From: Bolinopsis microptera | Taxonomy: Eukaryota; Ctenophora; Tentaculata; Lobata; Bolinopsidae | Direction: 5' to 3' | NCBI RefSeq assembly: GCF_026151205.1 | Contig: NC_087078.1 | Location: forward strand, 6,916,175-6,980,174 | Length of the DNA stretch: 64,000 nt | Shown here: in pieces, positions 10,501 through 21,782 of the stretch | Numbering within the stretch: position 1 is the first letter of the stretch | How the letters are laid out: each line of letters starts with the position of its first letter | Program-made: the position numbers and the translations under genes | Notes under the pieces: generated by a model | The model's database searches: none | Told to the model about the DNA's origin: nothing | What the model saw: the letters and a program-made list of their open reading frames with translations, nothing else

Positions 10501-13500
10501 GACGACATGTTATCCCAGGTATCAGATAACTTGGTTTATCCTACTGGGCATGAGTTCAATGGCACAGGCTTCAGAGATAGCACTAGCCAGCGTCATTCTA
10601 AGTGATCTGATATGCGAATGGAAAATCTCTGTTGCGAAGGTAAGTCTAATTTAAGACTTTTGGGTCATGCAGTTTGTTCAAGTTACACCCTGTTTTGTAT
10701 CAAAATATTTTGTATTTTTGTGCGAGTACATGGATGAACTATGCTAATAAAGCATAACCACTTTAGGCATCACTTATCCCCGCTCTGGTGTTGCTGGCTG
10801 CCGTCCCAGGGGGCTATATCGGCGGGGTCATCGCGGACAGACGGGGCCGGAAAACTGTCATGATTACTGGCCAGTGGCTCATCTTAAGTGAGCGACAGAG
10901 TGTGATACAGAGTGTGAGCATTGTGTATTTTGATGGTGTAAGCATTCTGTTTTAACTAATAATGCCATTTCTGAAAATTCTGATATATTTGGTATATTGA
11001 GTAAATGTGCCGTCCAGGTGGTTGGTAAAGTGCCCCCGGGGAAGCCTCATCAGTACAGCGACGATCCAACTGTCGTTAAACTTTCAGCAGAGAGAAAGTC
11101 CCTTCAGCAAGAATGTAGTCTCACAGGGATAAGCGACAGGAGTGACATCAGAAAAAGAATCAACCATCTCAAACGTACCATCAAAAAGAGGTTGAAATCC
11201 ATCAACGAGGCCACTGCTAATGCCCTAGTAGATGTCATCAACAACACCGACAGCTGCAGAAGCATGTTTGAAGCGAATAGAACTTTGGCCCAGTGTAGGA
11301 TGAAGAAAGACGGAGTGACTGTCCACGATGCAGACGGGAATACCTTAGGTTCTGACTCATTAAAAGCAGAAGCCATTAAAGAATACTTTAATAATGAGTT
11401 CAATGACAAAGATGAACCCCACCTCCCAGCATTCATAGACCCTCCTGGAAGCCTCCTCTGTCCCATAACACCTGAAGAAGTTGGCCGTGCTGTTATGAAG
11501 CTGAAATCCGGTAGAGCGTGTGGCCCTGACGGTATACCTAATGAGCTAATGAAAGCTGCTGGATATCCCCTCCACTGTGAGTTGGCTAGGATCTATAATC
11601 TCTCCTTTGAGACCAACACATACATCCCAGCTATTGGAGAAGGTATCCTGACACCCCTTCAGAAGCCAGGAAAACCCCGAGGTCCGATAAAGTCTATCCG
11701 GCCCCTCACATTGCTAAATGGAACTAGAAAAGTCCTATCCCTCGTAGCCTTGAACAGAATCAATTACCACGTTGATATGTACACTGGACCTTGGCAGGCG
11801 GCATACAAGCAGGGTCGCAGTTGTGCTGACCTGGTATGGTCTCAGAGAATGTTGACATCAGTGGTTACCAGGCGCGAGTTTGAGTATAGTAAAATCAACA
11901 TTGACATGACCGCTGCGTTTAATACTATCCGCAGACAGACCATCATCAACCTCCTCATTGATGCAGGATGCTCTAGAGACGACATTCGCCTAGTTCAGTA
12001 CCTCCTCTCAAATACAAAGCTCAAGGTGACGGTCAACAGATCTGAGTCTGGTGAATTTGTGATTAATATTGGCGCTTACCAGGGAGACAGTCTGGCAGGT
12101 AAAGTGTTTACATTGACCCTTGCCGGTGCCCTGAATCACATCAGAGCCGTGATCAGTGTCACGATTCCTAGACCGAACCCCCCAGTCTCTGATAGAGGCC
12201 TCCCGTTAGAGTCCGCCTATGCTGACGATGCTGAGCTTCTGAGTGAAGATGGTCAGAGCCTGGTGAAGATACTAGAGATTGCCAGTGATATACTAAAGGA
12301 TTGGAGTCTCTTTGTTAACGAATCAAAGACGGTGTTTACAAGAGTGTATTTGGCAGATACAGATGCTTTAGATGCCCATGGCAATAAAATTAGAGGAGAT
12401 GAAGAGTGGCGAGAGTCAGTGCTATTAGGATCAAAGCTCTGTTCAGAAAGAGATATTGTCAACAGACGCAACAAAGCCAATGTTGCCTTCTACACCTACA
12501 AGAAAGTCTGGTTGAATAGCTCTGTTCAGATCAGTGAGAGTAGAAAGCTGAAGCTGTACGAAGCTCTTGTCACTTCAGTGTTGTTGTATAACTGTAGCAG
12601 CTGGGCTGCTCCTGAAACCGTAATGGCATCTGTCGACGTTCTTCAAAGGAAGCATCTGAGACAGATAATCAACACCTATTGGCCTACGGTTATCAGCAAC
12701 GAGAACTTATATAAGAGATGTAATGTCAGACCCCTTACTGAAAGGATCAAGAAAGCAAGATGGAAGATGCTTGGGCACGTTCTTAGAAGCGGTGATGACA
12801 CTCCCGCCTTCTTATCTTTCAGATTTGCATGTTTAGGATCTTTTGACTACAAAGGAAGGAGGGGCAGACCTCGTTCAAATTTATTTGATTTATTATTAAA
12901 AGACATTATGACAAAACAAATTATTGTGATTGTAAATAAAAGATTTAGTTTAAGTAATTTTAATGATTTAGTGTACAAAGCTCATGATAGACGCCTTTGG
13001 AGAAGTTATGGGTGAGTCGAGACTACTCGGCCACTCGATTTTATGATTTAATTTATATTATCTTGTGTTTGCTGTATATAGTTGATTAATAATAATAATA
13101 ATAAGTTTTGTAGATACATATAGTTTCTACACCTTTATCCTCTGGTCCCTAGGGTCAGCTGATCCCGGGCCAGAGGAAAACTACCGACTGCCAAGGTCTG
13201 ACGCCTAGGCAGTCGAGACCTCTTATTGAGACCCTTTATAATAATAATTAATAATAAGCATTCTGTGACTTAATAATGGTGTGTGATATTAGATTGTGTG
13301 TTATTGAATTGTGTGTTTTCAGTTTGAGAATTGAGTGGAAACATGTTCGTGCTTCGCCGGATTTTTATGTTTAAGGATGTGTCTCTCATCATATCCATAA
13401 GATTTTTTGGAAGTAATTTATAAAGCACGTAATTTTTAGTGACTGTCGTCACATTGACAAAAAACAAAACCACTCTGTCCACCTAATATTCTTCAAACCT

Positions 13501-16500
13501 CTCTACTTTTCTACGCCCTCTAAACTCTCAAACTATCCCAGTATTCGGAGTTCTGAGCGCGTTCATGACCAGTTACCACTCCTTCGTTCTAATCAGAATG
13601 GTGGTAGGGTTTGGGTTCGGGATCGTAACGTCACTGGTGATAGTTCACGTGAGCGAGATCTCTCCTCCTCAGTTCAGAGCTTACAGTATCGCTCTCAACG
13701 TCTTCATGTGGTCGGTTAGTAGCTTGGTGGCTTGGTAGCCATGGTGACTTATCAAATGTAACGTTGTTTACGTTGGTTATTTAAGTATTTAGCGATAACT
13801 TACAAAATCAGAAACTTAGTGATCTTGGTAACCTGGTTACTTAGTAACTTATCAGCTCACCAGCTCCCCCCTAGATAGGAGACTGTTTCATAGTGCTGAT
13901 GGGTTACTACTCCCTTGGTTACGGGTGGAGTGTGGTGGTGTTAGCAGCCTGTATACCTGCTCTCATCATGTGTGTTGTTATCCTATTCCTGGACGAGTCA
14001 CCCAGATACCTCTCTATATCTGATAACGTGAGTGAATTTTTAGAGTCTAGTTAGTATTACTTGACCTCTTTTGTTTTCATGTTTTAGCAAAAAGTTAGTT
14101 GTTGAAATTGATCATTTATTCAGTACGTTGCGCAAATTAAATTATTTAAAAAAAAGCCTTAAACACTGTAACCATACCAGATACACGAAGCAGAGAGAAT
14201 ACTAAATAAAATGGCAATGATAAACTATAGTACCTTACCACCTGGGAAGCTAACAGCAATTCCGGGTGGGATTTAATTACCATTTTAAAATGTTAAAGTG
14301 TAAAAGTATAAAAGTGTTTTGTAATTGTGCTAACTTCAATATCCTACTGACCTGAATAGCATGATATCGGAATTTTACCAGTTTTTCACACGCAGTTTTT
14401 AATATGTTGGCTGCTTGAATCTATTCTCATCGTCAGAATTGGAAATAAAGTGTTTAATGAATTTGATAATATAATTATTTGATCAGAGCCTGATAGAGGA
14501 AACATTAGGGATATGTTCACTGGACAGTTTAAAAGAAATTCTTTACTACTGCTCTTCACCGTCTTCGCCGCCAATCTCGTATATTACGGGAACATCTTCA
14601 GTCTTCCTTACCTCTTTAAGGTTCGACCTTCGAAAGAAATGTGTAGATGTTAACTTTAAATCGCGGTCGAATTTTGAATTAAATATATATAAGCGTGTTT
14701 TTAGATTAATCCAGTCATTTTAAAATTTGACGTCTGAATAAATCAAATATTGGATTAACTTTTTAAATTCCATCAAATTCACTGAACGGAAGTCGAAAAT
14801 TGAATTAAAATTACTGTAGTTGTTATATTTAGACTTGGCATCTTTGTAAGCATATGGATGTTTGTGTATAATGTATATGTATAATGTATAATGCATAATG
14901 TATAATGTATAATTTGTTTATTTCAGGACGAGTACTGCGCAGTTATGAACTCCACAAACCTGAATGTGACCTTTGTTGACATCGACTGCACTTTCAGTAA
15001 ATCCGAACTCATGGCAACCCTTGAGGTATTTATATGTATTAGGATTGATAATGATACCGAAATTTTGTGTGTTTAATCTGATTGTTCCACCATAATTTCC
15101 ATTTCAGCTCCTTTGATATAATTGATAAATAACTCTAATTTTTGTTGGTGAAGCGAATCAATAGCCAAAGTAAGGTTTTTGAAATCTTATATTTACTCAA
15201 TACTCATCATAACCCAAATAAAACCTTAGGTGTCAGCAGCTGAATTCCTCTCTATCCCTATATTCGCTCTGCTGGTTGAGAAGCTGGGCAGAATCAAGAC
15301 CGGCATGATACTAGGTGAGGCCGGGTATAATTTGCTGTATTGTATAATGTACTATTTGTAAAAGTTTCAAATCAAATCAATTTGTAAAACTTTCCAGTGT
15401 CTCCACTTTTTGAAACAACAAAAAACTGGACCAGCATAACTAAAATCGAGCAAATCGAAATTTTGGAGGGAGTAAAGTTACGTATAATCCGAAAATTAAT
15501 CCTCCTATGTATTGGTATAATTTTAATTTGGCACCAAAAACCAAAATCTAATCGGAACGGTTTAATTCACGGCCCATCCTTATCTTGTCCAAAGTTTGGC
15601 GGATCTCTTCCAAGGTGCTGTTATTCCGATTTGATCACCAAGTCACACCACCGTATCTTCAGGAGTAGCTACTGCGATCTCCACTGCTGCTTGTGTCCCG
15701 TGTCTGGGTCTCATACTTTTCAAATCAGAGCTGTTTTTACAACGTATGGTGGTGAACGCCTGGCTCCTCCTTATCTTCATCTACTCTCCTGAGCTCTACC
15801 CAACTTATATCCGCAGGTTTCTTGAATGTTTTGAGGAAGTGCTGTTTGCAAATTTTAATCATTTAGATTGCCATTGATTGTAGAGGGCAGAGAGCTTAGT
15901 GAGGAAGTATAAACTCCTAAATTGTCAGATACCCACTACCCATTAGGACCAGCCAATCTCTACTCAGTGCTCGACCAACATCTCGACACCAAAGTCCCAC
16001 TCTAATATTTAACAATAAAAACTGCTCCCTCAGTTCACTATTTCACTATTTCACTATTTCACTATTTCACTATTTTACTATTTCACTATTTCACTATTTT
16101 TCAGTGCTGCGTTTGGGATGATAATGGTGTTCTGTAACCTTGGAGGAGCGTTTGCCTCCCTCATTGTATACGATGTGGGTCTGGACTACAGTTTCAGAGC
16201 CATGTTTCTCTTTCTTTCTCCCTTCGCTCTGTCAGGGGCCATCCTCACTTTCTATTTTAAGTAAGTACTAACGTTGTTTGTTCCAAATCAGAAATTCTGA
16301 TTCACCAGCTCTTGGTTAAATTTTGTGTGGCCCTCTTACATTTCATCTCATAACTTTTTGAATGACTCGTATCAGGGCACTTCTAAAATTTATACAACAA
16401 TTACCATTCTTGATCTTCATCAAATAAACTGCACAGGGAAGAGACGAAAGGAAAGTTGCTAGTTGACAACAAGACACAAGAGGACACTGAGCTGAAGACA

Positions 16501-16590
16501 ATAACAGATCAAGAGAAGAAGCAGTCCTCAGCATCTTCAGCAACAGATGAGGAGAAGTGTAGTGATAGGAAACAGATGTCCCCCTACTAA
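7539..16590 (+). CDS. SV2/SVOP-like major facilitator transporter, 17 exons
   Basis: Exons: 7539-7626, 8032-8052, 8616-8744, 9569-9715, 9901-10070, 10246-10316, 10519-10639, 10767-10887, 13542-13714, 13875-14027, 14181-14265, 14487-14620, 14927-15025, 15230-15314, 15663-15816, 16105-16260, 16437-16590. All junctions are GT-AG and phases agree, giving 686 residues and TAA. A 200-residue hydrophilic N-terminus (acidic, with a poly-Lys run) precedes the family motif YTIDEAVAHMGMGR. The MFS signature GGVIADRRGRK (about 275-287), DESPRYL (about 388) and SPELYPTYIRSAAFG (about 575-590) follow. The loop after TM7 is short as in SVOP, not long and glycosylated as in SV2, although NST and NVT sites are present. 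A charged 50-residue tail ends it. Substrate unknown; synaptic-vesicle or other membrane location is inferred from the family. Confidence 0.9.
8129..8460 (+). repeat. 82-bp tandem repeat, four copies
   Basis: Four consecutive copies start at 8129, 8211, 8293 and 8375 with GATCTTGCAAGAGCTTCG and differ at only a few bases; a fifth begins at 8457 and stops after four bases. It lies in the intron after the 21-base micro-exon of the transporter gene. Confidence 0.95.
9113..9447. mobile_element. hairpin-forming inverted-repeat element (MITE-like)
   Basis: Two arms of about 150 bases (9113-9268 and 9292-9447) are inverted copies, roughly 90% matching by eye, around a short loop near 9280. Shared landmarks are CCATAATCATGGG and GATACCGAGAATGAAATCG. 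It has no coding capacity and lies in a transporter intron. Without a clear target duplication I cannot assign a superfamily. Confidence 0.8.
10441..10510 (+). repeat. short tandem CACGTGGTTGCCCTGACGA repeat
   Basis: A unit of about 21-23 bases, based on CACGTGGTTGCCCTGACGA, occurs three to four times just before the splice acceptor of the exon at 10519. Each unit brings a CACGTG or near-CACGTG. It might regulate the gene or merely be a minisatellite. Confidence 0.75.
10951..13254 (+). mobile_element. non-LTR retrotransposon (LINE), 5'-truncated, in transporter intron
   Basis: The insertion is bounded by a perfect 12-base direct repeat, TAAGCATTCTGT (10939-10950 and 13255-13266), as expected of target-primed reverse transcription. 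It ends in a TAA/ATAAT-rich tail. The 5' endonuclease region is missing. It sits in sense orientation in the intron between exons 8 and 9 of the transporter. Confidence 0.88.
10997..13015 (+). CDS. LINE reverse transcriptase, N-terminally truncated
   Basis: About 670 codons are open without interruption, with no proper start (the frame begins at a TTG). Visible reverse-transcriptase landmarks in order: ACGPDGIPNELM, RPLTLLNGTRK, INIDMTAAFNTI (motif A), GAYQGDSLAGKVF (motif B) and YADDAELL (motif C, catalytic Asp pair). A C-terminal region with ISNENLYKRC, KKARWKMLGHVLR and KGRRGRPRSN matches the tail common in RTE/CR1/L2-like elements. The apurinic endonuclease domain is absent. The open frame implies a young copy. 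Clade assignment needs a phylogeny. Confidence 0.9.
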   Translation: MSKCAVQVVGKVPPGKPHQYSDDPTVVKLSAERKSLQQECSLTGISDRSDIRKRINHLKRTIKKRLKSINEATANALVDVINNTDSCRSMFEANRTLAQCRMKKDGVTVHDADGNTLGSDSLKAEAIKEYFNNEFNDKDEPHLPAFIDPPGSLLCPITPEEVGRAVMKLKSGRACGPDGIPNELMKAAGYPLHCELARIYNLSFETNTYIPAIGEGILTPLQKPGKPRGPIKSIRPLTLLNGTRKVLSLVALNRINYHVDMYTGPWQAAYKQGRSCADLVWSQRMLTSVVTRREFEYSKINIDMTAAFNTIRRQTIINLLIDAGCSRDDIRLVQYLLSNTKLKVTVNRSESGEFVINIGAYQGDSLAGKVFTLTLAGALNHIRAVISVTIPRPNPPVSDRGLPLESAYADDAELLSEDGQSLVKILEIASDILKDWSLFVNESKTVFTRVYLADTDALDAHGNKIRGDEEWRESVLLGSKLCSERDIVNRRNKANVAFYTYKKVWLNSSVQISESRKLKLYEALVTSVLLYNCSSWAAPETVMASVDVLQRKHLRQIINTYWPTVISNENLYKRCNVRPLTERIKKARWKMLGHVLRSGDDTPAFLSFRFACLGSFDYKGRRGRPRSNLFDLLLKDIMTKQIIVIVNKRFSLSNFNDLVYKAHDRRLWRSYG

Positions 16591-17856
16591 GATTATAGAG
16601 ACTAGAGACTATAATCGGGATTATTATCTTCATTATTATCTTCTTCATTTCTCGCTTCTAGCTGAGCAGCTGTGTTGTCAAATGTGATAGGACTTTGGAA
16701 ACTTAGGAACATTGATTCAGGAGACGCTGTGGTGAAAAACAAAAGTATTTTATATGTCCAGCAAGTAAATATGAAACAATGATTATATATTAGACTAAAA
16801 CTAAAAGAGATAACAGCATTTTTGCCCAATGTTTGGGATGATGGCGTTTAATGGCCCTGAATTTTAGGTAAATTATAGGTATTAATGATGTTAACCTTTT
16901 TTGTTTAAAAAAATGTAGACGCCTTTTTGGCGAGGATTTGAGCGAATTCAATATTTAATGTAAGCTGCAAGTTTTTTTCTCGATCAGTGGTATTTTCCCG
17001 TCCGACAAATTTAACCGTTTCAATTTGTAATCAGTTAATTATTACTATATTGATTTATCAACGAACAAAGACTTATCACTTCGGTTAAAAAGATCAAATA
17101 AAGCTACTGACCAGCTTCTTTTAACAATATCCACGTGACCAGCGTGAAACAAGCATATTCGCTCACAGAGAGCTCACACACTTCAACAAGCACACCACGA
17201 GAAAGCAAGATTCGTTCTCGACGTTATTGTCTGTTAGCTTGAGTTTCGGTAGGTCGCTAGTAAGACATTGCGTGGGATTGACTTTGTTTTTGTAACACCT
17301 TGCGGTTTTCATGTTAACAAATTTGGGCTCACTCCTAAAATATTAAACCGCAGGATCTCTGCTCGATCTCAAAAGCTGATCTTTGTTATTTTGCGGTTAC
17401 TTCCGATATTTTCATTACTCAATCACCCTCCCCCGTGGCTTATTAGCTTATTGTTGAAAGTTTTTTGTGCAAATGACGCCCCCTGCAACTGATATAGTAA
17501 CAACAAAATCACTATCATTCATCCAATATTAACCAATAATGAGAGATATTTCTACTAGTATCATTCAGGAAAGAAAGTTAACTTTCCTTCACTCTCAAGT
17601 GATGTAGTGCACGTGGGTGTCGTTTTATACAACCGGGGTAAGTTTAAATAACTTAATAAGTTTTAAAAGACAAATCGTCTCATTTCTCGACAGATACTCA
17701 TGATCTTGATAACAGTTCGATGTCTGCTCATGCACTAACATCATTTCTTTTTTACTGGGTTTCGTTAATTTCAAAGTTATCATTCATTGATGGATTACTA
17801 TGATACTGAATACAATGAAGGCCCTCCCCAGTTATCGGTAAGAGCTTACCCTGACA
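16591..17856. other. intergenic between transporter and satellite
   Basis: AT-rich, with no supported exon. A possible upstream region of the innexin gene lies at its right end. ACGTGG and CACGTG-like words appear near 17132 and 17611. Confidence 0.35.
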
Positions 17857-18520
17857 CACACACTGACACACTGACACACTGACACACTGACATTCTGACA
17901 CACTGACACACTGACACACTGACATACTGACACACTGACACACTGACACACTGACACACTGACTCACTGACTCACTGACTCACTGACTCACTGACTCACT
18001 GACTCACTGACTCACTGACACACTGACACACTGACACACTGACATACTGACACACTGACACACTGACACACTGACACACTGACACACTGACACACTGACA
18101 CACTGACACACTGACATACTGACATACTGACACACTGACATACTGACACACTGACATACTGACACACTGACACACTGACACACTGACACACTGACACACT
18201 GACACACTGACACACTGACACACTGACACACTGACACACTGACACACTGACACACTGACACACTGACACACTGACTCACTGACTCACTGACTCACTGACA
18301 CACTGACACACTGACACACTGACACACTGACACACTGACACACTGACACACTGACACACTGACACACTGACACACTGACACACTGACACACTGACACACT
18401 GACACACTGACACACTGACACACTGACACACTGACACACTGACACACTGACACACTGACACACTGACACACTGACACACTGACACACTGACACACTGACA
18501 CACTGACACACTGAAACACT
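17857..18520. repeat. CTGACACA 8-bp satellite array
   Basis: About 80 copies of CTGACACA with variant units CTGACTCA and CTGACATA clustered in blocks. Eight is not a multiple of three, so three units give 24 bases and every minus-strand frame stays open, producing false VSVCQCVS proteins. It ends about 270 bases before the innexin ATG. Confidence 0.97.
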
Positions 18521-18793
18521 GACACATACAATACATGGATAAACGTCCGAAATTCAAAGCCTAAGCAGAGACTCTGATAAAATCCTGATTTTTGAGCCTG
18601 ATAGTAATAGCTCTTGATACTGGTGGTGAATCATATTTAATTTGAAAAGTGACTATTGAAGATATGGTTCACCTCTTCACCAGCATCCAAATCAAATACC
18701 AAATCTTACTGGCGGAACCTTACAGTTACATAACTAATTACGTTGCTTTAATTTAATACCCCGATTTCCCAGGTCACAGCTCTCGTATACAGA

Positions 18794-20161
18794 ATGGGAC
18801 TGTTTGAGGTTATCACTTCCTTCGCTATCGTCGGCAAGAACTTCAAAACAAACGTCTACAAATTGATAGGGGTAGACGACGGATTCGACCGATGGAACAG
18901 AGGTTTCATGGTTTTTATTAGCGTTCTGTTCGGAACTGCAGTGGTTATGCATCACTGGATGTACGACGTCATCAACTGCTTGGACTTTCAGTCGCCTCCC
19001 AACGGGTACCAACCCACTGAGGCGACATCAAACTTCCAAAGGTTTGCGGAGGAGTACTGCTGGGCGTACGGAATGTACACAATAAAAGAAGCTTACGATC
19101 TGGAGAACACCGCTACACCCTTTCCAGGGATTATCCCCGAGGAGATGTCCGTGTGTATGGAGAGGGAACTGGTGGGGGGAGGTAAAATTATTTGTCCTAA
19201 AGCTCACGAGATGAAACCTTTTCAACGGATATATCTCAGGTGGTACCCGATTGTTTTCTTTTACTTCTGGATCGGGGCCATGCTCTATTTCTTTCCTTGG
19301 AGGATTTACAAGTTGTTGGGATTACGAGATCTGAAAGACGTGGTTATGATGCTCCAAAACAGACCTCAGTTCGCTGACGATCTCCCATATTACGTGAACC
19401 GGGCAGCAAAGTGGCTTCACAACACACTAACAGTCTACGTTGAACAGCGAGACAGTCTCCGCGGTAAAATACTCCGACATTGGTACCTCATCCTGTTAGT
19501 CGGGTTTAAATTCGTGTATCTTGGTATCAGTTTAGGGTTGATGCACTACACCAACAAGATGCTGATCACAAACCACAACCACGGTGCGTCCTTCATGAAC
19601 TATGGTCCGCTTTGGTTCTCAGATGTGACCAACAACACCGCCTCCAGGTTCACCCCAATACAAAACAAGTTGTTCCCAAAGATGGTGGCATGCGAGGTGA
19701 AAAGATGGGGTGTTAGTGGACTGGAGGAGTGGCAGGGCATGTGTATTTTATCTGGAAACGTCCTCTATCAGTGGTTGTTTCTATTCTACTGGGGTGCTAT
19801 TGTGATATCCATCTTCATTAACTGTGTGGCTATTCTCACCATTCTCTGCTCCGAGATTCGCCCTAACATCAGCTACGCTAGGTTCCTAAACTCTACCTAC
19901 GTTGAGGATACCAAACAACTCAGGCTTATCTACCGGAGTATCGGCTCCTCCGGCCGCATTATCCTCAGAGTGATTGGGAACAATGTGGAACCAATTGTTA
20001 GTGAGGAGTTGGTTAAGTACATGGTGAGGTTTATGATGGATCAAGAGGATGATCAAGGAGCTGGGGAGGGTGAGGTCGTGAGTCAAAGATATAAACAAGT
20101 GCCATTGTTCGAACAGACTTCTAGTGATCTCCTCGATAAGTTAGCTTTAAATGAAACATAG
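18794..20161 (+). CDS. innexin gap-junction/hemichannel protein
   Basis: A single-exon coding region of 455 residues. Four membrane spans are visible: about 36-60, 150-172, 229-251 and 325-352. The first loop has C62 and EEYCW (C89), typical of innexins, plus an extra pair C121 and C134. The second loop has C300 and C317 in FPKMVAC and GMCILSGN. A PxWRIYKLL follows TM2. An N-glycosylation site NNT lies near residue 280. The start MGLFEV has the short N-terminal helix these channels need. A cccag acceptor (about 18768-18772) suggests an intron in the 5' UTR. Innexins form channels between cells and are absent from sponges and placozoans. The tail after about 355 is cytoplasmic, acidic and poorly conserved. 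Confidence 0.93.
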   Translation: MGLFEVITSFAIVGKNFKTNVYKLIGVDDGFDRWNRGFMVFISVLFGTAVVMHHWMYDVINCLDFQSPPNGYQPTEATSNFQRFAEEYCWAYGMYTIKEAYDLENTATPFPGIIPEEMSVCMERELVGGGKIICPKAHEMKPFQRIYLRWYPIVFFYFWIGAMLYFFPWRIYKLLGLRDLKDVVMMLQNRPQFADDLPYYVNRAAKWLHNTLTVYVEQRDSLRGKILRHWYLILLVGFKFVYLGISLGLMHYTNKMLITNHNHGASFMNYGPLWFSDVTNNTASRFTPIQNKLFPKMVACEVKRWGVSGLEEWQGMCILSGNVLYQWLFLFYWGAIVISIFINCVAILTILCSEIRPNISYARFLNSTYVEDTKQLRLIYRSIGSSGRIILRVIGNNVEPIVSEELVKYMVRFMMDQEDDQGAGEGEVVSQRYKQVPLFEQTSSDLLDKLALNET

Positions 20162-20421
20162 TTTTAAGCATTCAAGCTTGTTTCGGTATTATTGGTGTTG
20201 AGTCAATAATACAAAAGCATGGAGTGTGGATCAAATTCATGATGTGTTACTGAAGCTGAAATTTTGTTTCTAAATTTGACAATGTTACTTGTAAAAATGT
20301 TACTTCATAAAAATAAGCCAATGCAATCTAGTGAGTATATATTCATTTTTAAAGACAAAATCTACTTTTGGCATTTATAAAACAGGTAATCCGTGAGTCT
20401 AAGCTGACTATTAACCCTTAA

Positions 20422-21778
20422 GGGGGGGGGCCAATGGATATTTTTTTGTGAAACTTGATTTCGAGATAGCAGTTGACCAACAAACTAAGACCAGTGACCG
20501 AACTTTTGAGGGGGTCCCGGACCCCAACCGCCAAACGGTGCCCGCGGGGCAGCCACGCCCTTATTTGGTCCAAATTAGGCCCAATTTAGCCAAATACTCT
20601 GAACATGCCCAAAACCCAAATTTTAGGTGCTCTACTTGTAGCTAGTGGCCTCTTGAAGTCGTATATGAAATTTCATCAAGATTGGACAAAAAATGACTGA
20701 GTTATGAGCCAAAAACCATATGCCCATATTTGGGCATACGCACCAAATTTGGTAGATTTCGTCCCATAAATTGGTCAAATATCAATATTTTTCACTGAAA
20801 CTTACTTTATATGAAAGGTAAGCCTAAACTACATATTCTCTGTAAGTTATAGCTTTATATCTGTTTAAATGTGGATACTAAGGCGAAAAGACCACAAAAA
20901 ATGAACTAAATTGCCCATATCTTGGTTCGCGATATTCGCGGAATTGATCTCATTAAAATTGTAACAACTCAATCAGTTTTCAAAATTTTTCCATGAAATT
21001 TTCGGAATCGACTCGAAATCGCATTTCCACCTTAGTTTGAGGACAGATTTTTGATTAAGGCCTCAAAAAAAATTTGGCGGCCAAATTCTGAATTTCTCCG
21101 GGAAAATTTTGGAATTTGGCCGCCAAATTTTTTTGGAGGCCTAAATCAAAAATCTGTTCTCAAACTAAGGTGGAAATGCGATTTCGAGTCGATTCCGAAA
21201 ATTTCATGGAAAAATTTTGAAAACTGATTGAGTTGTTACAATTTTAATGAGATCAATTCCGCGAATATCGCGAACCAAGATATGGGCAATTTAGTTCATT
21301 TTTTGTGGTCTTTTCGCCTTAGTATCCACATTTAAACAGATATAAAGCTATAACTTACAGAGAATATGTAGTTTAGGCTTACCTTTCATATAAAGTAAGT
21401 TTCAGTGAAAAATATTGATATTTGACCAATTTATGGGACGAAATCTACCAAATTTGGTGCGTATGCCCAAATATGGGCATATGGTTTTTGGCTCATAACT
21501 CAGTCATTTTTTGTCCAATCTTGATGAAATTTCATATACGAGTTCAAGAGACCACTAGCTACAAGTAGAGCACCTAAAATTTGGGTTTTGGGCATGTTCA
21601 GGGTATTTGGCTAAATTGGGCCTAATTTGGACCAAATATGGGCGTGGCTGCCCCGCAGGCACCGTTTGGCGGTTAGGGTCCGGGACCCCCTCAAAAGTTC
21701 GGTCACTGGTCCTAGTTTGTTGGTCAACTGCTATCTCGAAATCAAGTTTCACAAAAAAATATCCATTGGCCCCCCCCC
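20422..21778. mobile_element. 1.36-kb foldback element inserted at TTAA
   Basis: Two arms of about 670 bases are near-perfect inverted copies around a short centre near 21100 (TTTCTCCGGGAAAA). The ends are nine G and nine C, each next to TTAA (20418-20421 and 21779-21782), the target used by piggyBac-like elements. Each arm holds the same meaningless 65-codon open frame. No transposase is present, so it would need one in trans. Confidence 0.9.
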
Positions 21779-21782
21779 TTAA

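Noticed and set aside
10997-13015. Host telomerase or group II intron reverse transcriptase
   Set aside because: Motif wording, TAA-rich tail and 12-bp duplication are those of a non-LTR retrotransposon.
17857-18520. CRISPR-like array
   Set aside because: Units of eight bases without spacers, in an animal genome.
17752-18557. Cys-rich VSVCQCVS proteins on the minus strand
   Set aside because: Translation of the CTGACACA satellite; frames open in all three phases.
20448-20645. 65-codon frame repeated at 21555-21752
   Set aside because: It lies in both arms of the foldback element and has no known motif; duplication of the arm explains the match.
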